From positions 1-7,409 of the forward strand of contig JASHSO010000559.1 in NCBI GenBank assembly GCA_030038715.1: a stretch of 7,409 nt of DNA. The letters are read 5' to 3'. Positions within the stretch are counted from its first letter, which is position 1. Every line of letters starts with the position of its first letter. The notes below the pieces were generated by a model that was given only the letters and a program-made list of their open reading frames with translations, made no database searches and was not told where the DNA came from. The stretch is from Streptosporangiaceae bacterium (GTDB taxonomy: Bacteria; Actinomycetota; Actinomycetes; Streptosporangiales; Streptosporangiaceae). Shown here piece by piece: positions 4,959 through 7,409 of this stretch. The translations under genes were made by a program, and so were the position numbers.

Positions 4959-6459
4959 CTGGCGGTTCGCCGAGCCAGCCGCCGATGCGGTAGTAGATGT
5001 CCTGGCCGTAGCTGGTGGGAAGCGGCTCGGCGACGGAGAGCTTGTAGGTGCGGTGCCCGCCGGGCTGGCGTGGCGCCCGCAGGAACAGGGTCGTATCGGC
5101 AAGCTGCTGACGGAAGCCGTCGGCGAAGTCGAACTGATGGGTCACGAAGAACACCCTGATGTCGGCTTCCAGCAGTGCACTGACGACCTGGCGGCCGATC
5201 TCCGACCCCTCCCGCTCGTTAGTGGCGGCGAACGACTCGTTGAACAGGATGAGGCAGTGCGGGCCGATCTGGTCGGCGGTCGTGCTCATCCTGCGCAGCT
5301 CCTCGTCGAGCCGCCCGCTGACCATCTCGCGGTCCTCCTCGCGGATGAAGTGCGTGAAGACCTGCCTGCACACGCTGGCGCGCAGCGACTGGGCGGTGGC
5401 GAACATGCCGCACTGCATCATCAAGTGGGCAAGGCCGGCGCTGCGCAGGAACGTCGACTTCCCGCCGGAGTTCGCACCAGTGATGATGACCAGGGACCTG
5501 CCGTCGGCGTCCACGTCGTTGCCGACCACGTGATCGGTGCGCAGTGCCAGGCTGGCGTCGCGCAGGTCGGTGCAGGAGAACTGCCATGGGCTCCACTCGC
5601 ACGGCACGGGGAATGTGACGTGCTGGCCGGCCGAGACGAGGCGGTCGCGGAGGTTGAGGCAGCCGACGTAGAAACCGAGCTCCGCCCGCAGCATGGTGAA
5701 GTAGCTGGTGACGTGATCGGCCGAACGCGCCGCCGCGTTGGCGACCAGGTTGATTCCGCGGCTGGTCATGTCCGACAGCGCCTGTGCGCCGGCTTCATCG
5801 CGGGGCGGGATCGCGAACGAATACACCGACCTGGGCTCGATGCCGATGCGCTCCCGCCAGCCGCGCCGCGCGTTCCCCAGGCGCAGCACGTAGTTGATCC
5901 CGCTGTTGTCCCGGTCGAGCTGTGCGCTCATCGGCACGCCCTCCCGGAATCGCAGCTGCCTGAGGTGGCGGCCGAGTGTCTCGAAGTAGTCGTCGTCGAG
6001 TTCGTGCTGCAGCGTGCTGAACAGGCTCCGCAATCCCGCCGAGCTGAATACGTCCGCGTGGTCGTCGGCGAGCTTGCGCAGCTCGCTCAGCCTGGCGATG
6101 AGGACCTCGAGCTGGTTAACCGCGCCGGACAAGATGGAGGCGGGGAACTGCGACGACATGAAGCCCCAGACGCCCCGCCTATCCCGCAGCGCACCCACGG
6201 CGATGTCGTACATCTGGCGGATCACGTCCGGGTGGGCGATGCAGTCGGCGAGTATCTGCTGGCGGTACCGGATGTCTTCCAGGTCGCTGAGGCTCGCCAG
6301 GACCACCTTGGTCGAGATCTCGAACAGGAAGTCGTCGCCAGCCGCCATGGCGTCCAGCACCGTCACCAGCTCCAGGTCCTGGACGAGGTCGTCGTGGGCG
6401 GGCGGCAACGCGGCCTCGAAGTCGAAGTCCCGGTCGGGGTACAGCAAGTGCGCCTTCAC
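4927..6459 (-). CDS. MutS-related ATPase (second of the pair)
   Basis: This 510-residue protein has a helical region (about 1-310) resembling the MutS lever/core domain and a C-terminal MutS-type ABC ATPase. Seen motifs: Walker [10 protein letters not shown] (328-336); THFIREED (369-376) followed by GRLDEEL (382-388) where classical MutS has its STF signature; Walker B LILFNESF (403-410), with Asn407 in place of the usual Asp; THQFDF (439-444), keeping the MutS-type His; and a closing YKL...[12 protein letters not shown] (472-494). At 510 residues it is far shorter than mismatch-repair MutS (about 850) and shows no mismatch-binding domain, Smr nuclease or C-terminal helix-turn-helix. It therefore probably does not perform mismatch recognition. 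GTG 6459 overlaps the preceding stop as GTGA, with AGGGAG (6476-6471) upstream, so translation is coupled. It is cytoplasmic and probably dimerises with its neighbour; its actual role is unknown. Confidence 0.94.
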   Translation of the reverse strand: MKAHLLYPDRDFDFEAALPPAHDDLVQDLELVTVLDAMAAGDDFLFEISTKVVLASLSDLEDIRYRQQILADCIAHPDVIRQMYDIAVGALRDRRGVWGFMSSQFPASILSGAVNQLEVLIARLSELRKLADDHADVFSSAGLRSLFSTLQHELDDDYFETLGRHLRQLRFREGVPMSAQLDRDNSGINYVLRLGNARRGWRERIGIEPRSVYSFAIPPRDEAGAQALSDMTSRGINLVANAAARSADHVTSYFTMLRAELGFYVGCLNLRDRLVSAGQHVTFPVPCEWSPWQFSCTDLRDASLALRTDHVVGNDVDADGRSLVIITGANSGGKSTFLRSAGLAHLMMQCGMFATAQSLRASVCRQVFTHFIREEDREMVSGRLDEELRRMSTTADQIGPHCLILFNESFAATNEREGSEIGRQVVSALLEADIRVFFVTHQFDFADGFRQQLADTTLFLRAPRQPGGHRTYKLSVAEPLPTSYGQDIYYRIGGWLGEPPAARPASAVPG

Positions 6460-7409
6460 GATGTCAGCCGCTCCCTGAGCTGCTTGTAGGTGACCCGGTG
6501 CTTGTCGGCGATGGCCAGCGCGTATGCCAGGCCGTCGGCGGGCTTGCGCACGACCTTGTAGGTGCGCTCGGCCGGGTTATCCGGGACGATAGTGCTGGCC
6601 ATGCTGACCACGGTCGGGCCGAGGGAGGCGAGCTCGTCGACGAAGGTGACGTACACGCACAGCAGGTCAAGCTCGATGACCTTGGCCATCACCTTCTCGC
6701 CGAGGAAGCGCGCGTCGCTTAGCGTGGTCGAAGTGAAGATCTCATTCATGATCACGATGCTGCGCGGCGTCGCCGACCGGAGCGCCTTCTGGATCCGGAG
6801 CAGATCGTCTTCAAGCTTGCCGGTCAGGTTGGCGATGTCCTCTTCACGCTCGAAGTGCGTGAGGACCTGGTCGAAGAGGAACAGCCTGGCTGCGCTGCCG
6901 GGCACCGGGCAGCCTGTGCTCGCCAGGTGGTGCAGCTGGCCGAAGGTCCGCGCGAAGGTCGTCTTACCGCCCTGGTTCGGCCCGGAGACGACAAGGACGC
7001 GCTCGGGGTCGTTCAGGTGGAACTCGTTAGTCACGACAGCCTTGCCGCTCGTCGCCAGCTTGGCCGCGAGCGCCAGGTCGAAGGTATCCCGGGCGAAGAT
7101 CTCCTTCGAGTCGGCGGACAGCTCGGGGTAGCAGAAGCTGAGCCCGGCGACCCGCACCGGCTGGATGAAGTCCAGATAGGCCAGGTAGAACTGGAGCTCG
7201 CGGTCGAAACGCTCGATCGAAGGGTCGATGAAGCCGGCGTGCGCGCGGCAGTACTCGGCTAGGGCGGCGAACTCGTCGCGGAACAGCCGGGCGACGAGGT
7301 CGAGTATCTGCGCGCCGACGTGGTTCATGCCGGGCCAGGTCCGGTACCGGACCCGGTAGTCCTTCACCTGGCCCTGCTGGAACCGGGCGAACGTCTCCTC
7401 GATCTCGGC
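6456..7409 (-). CDS. MutS-related ATPase (first of the pair), N-terminus outside window
   Basis: The frame is open from the right edge (7409) with no stop, so the GTG at 7367 is probably an internal Val and the true start lies beyond the window; 317 codons are visible. Counting from Val at 7367: a helical region to about 120, Walker [10 protein letters not shown] (129-137), THFEREED (170-177), GKLEDDL (183-189), Walker B IVIMNEIF (204-211) with Asn208 where MutS has Asp, then VYVTFVDEL (238-246), where Phe242 replaces the His of classical MutS. The end, [20 protein letters not shown] (270-289), aligns with the last MutS ATPase segment. It is a paralogue of the next gene with the same domain order but different key residues, as expected for partners in a heterodimer with shared active sites. 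The TGA (6458-6456) overlaps the next GTG by 3 bases within a 4-base GTGA. No helix-turn-helix or nuclease domain is present at the C-terminus. Function unknown. Confidence 0.92.
   Translation of the reverse strand, partial: AEIEETFARFQQGQVKDYRVRYRTWPGMNHVGAQILDLVARLFRDEFAALAEYCRAHAGFIDPSIERFDRELQFYLAYLDFIQPVRVAGLSFCYPELSADSKEIFARDTFDLALAAKLATSGKAVVTNEFHLNDPERVLVVSGPNQGGKTTFARTFGQLHHLASTGCPVPGSAARLFLFDQVLTHFEREEDIANLTGKLEDDLLRIQKALRSATPRSIVIMNEIFTSTTLSDARFLGEKVMAKVIELDLLCVYVTFVDELASLGPTVVSMASTIVPDNPAERTYKVVRKPADGLAYALAIADKHRVTYKQLRERLTS

Noticed and set aside
4143..5102. A 319-codon open frame on the minus strand, covering the small gene and parts of both neighbours in another frame
   Set aside because: It runs through the real starts and stops of three genes, is extremely Arg/Pro/Ala/Gly-rich, and its end merely reads the oxidoreductase gene out of frame.
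4903..6489. A 528-codon open frame on the plus strand, opposite the MutS-like gene
   Set aside because: It is antisense to a gene with clear ATPase motifs. Its translation is rich in repeated Val/Glu/Ala/His/Arg without any domain, and such frames are common opposite GC-rich genes.
4927..7409. The MutS-like pair as classical mismatch repair genes (mutS)
   Set aside because: The complete protein is too short and shows no mismatch-binding domain, and both proteins differ from mismatch-repair MutS at Walker B and in the signature loop.

Overview
The window comes from a GC-rich bacterium. Third codon positions are almost all G or C, GTG starts are frequent, and genes are tightly packed with 4-bp stop/start overlaps and GGAGG ribosome sites. 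This style and the protein sequences point to an actinomycete (Actinomycetota); no finer placement is possible from the sequence alone. No rRNA, tRNA, CRISPR array, insertion sequence or integration site was seen.

Left part (1-3217, plus strand): a four-gene ABC importer operon. It holds the C-terminal end of a periplasmic-type solute-binding protein (cut by the window edge), two permeases with EAA loops, and a PotA-like ATPase with a C-terminal TOBE-type extension. The genes are 3 bp apart or overlap. A perfect 12-bp hairpin with a GNRA tetraloop sits just after the binding-protein stop codon, inside the first codons of permease 1. It is well placed to make the binding protein more abundant than the membrane parts.

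Middle (3278-4417, minus strand): a DadA/GlpO-like FAD-dependent amine oxidoreductase, convergent with the importer. Its SVRNFG-type N-terminus resembles the family linked in other genomes to aminophosphonate catabolism and phosphonate importers (TIGR03364-like, from memory). The simplest reading is uptake of an aminophosphonate or related small amine by the importer and its oxidative deamination by this enzyme. The substrate is an inference.

Right part (4541-7409, minus strand): a separate operon read right to left. It contains two adjacent, translationally coupled MutS-related ATPases, the first cut by the window edge, followed by a small uncharacterised protein. Both MutS-like proteins keep the Walker A motif but carry Asn-Glu instead of Asp-Glu in Walker B. 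Both have a shared THFxREED segment in place of the usual MutS signature loop, and only one keeps the His after the last core strand. They look like an obligate heteromeric pair that is not classical mismatch repair. Overlapping hairpins separate this pair from the small gene, and a further stem-loop follows the small gene. This operon is the least understood part of the window.
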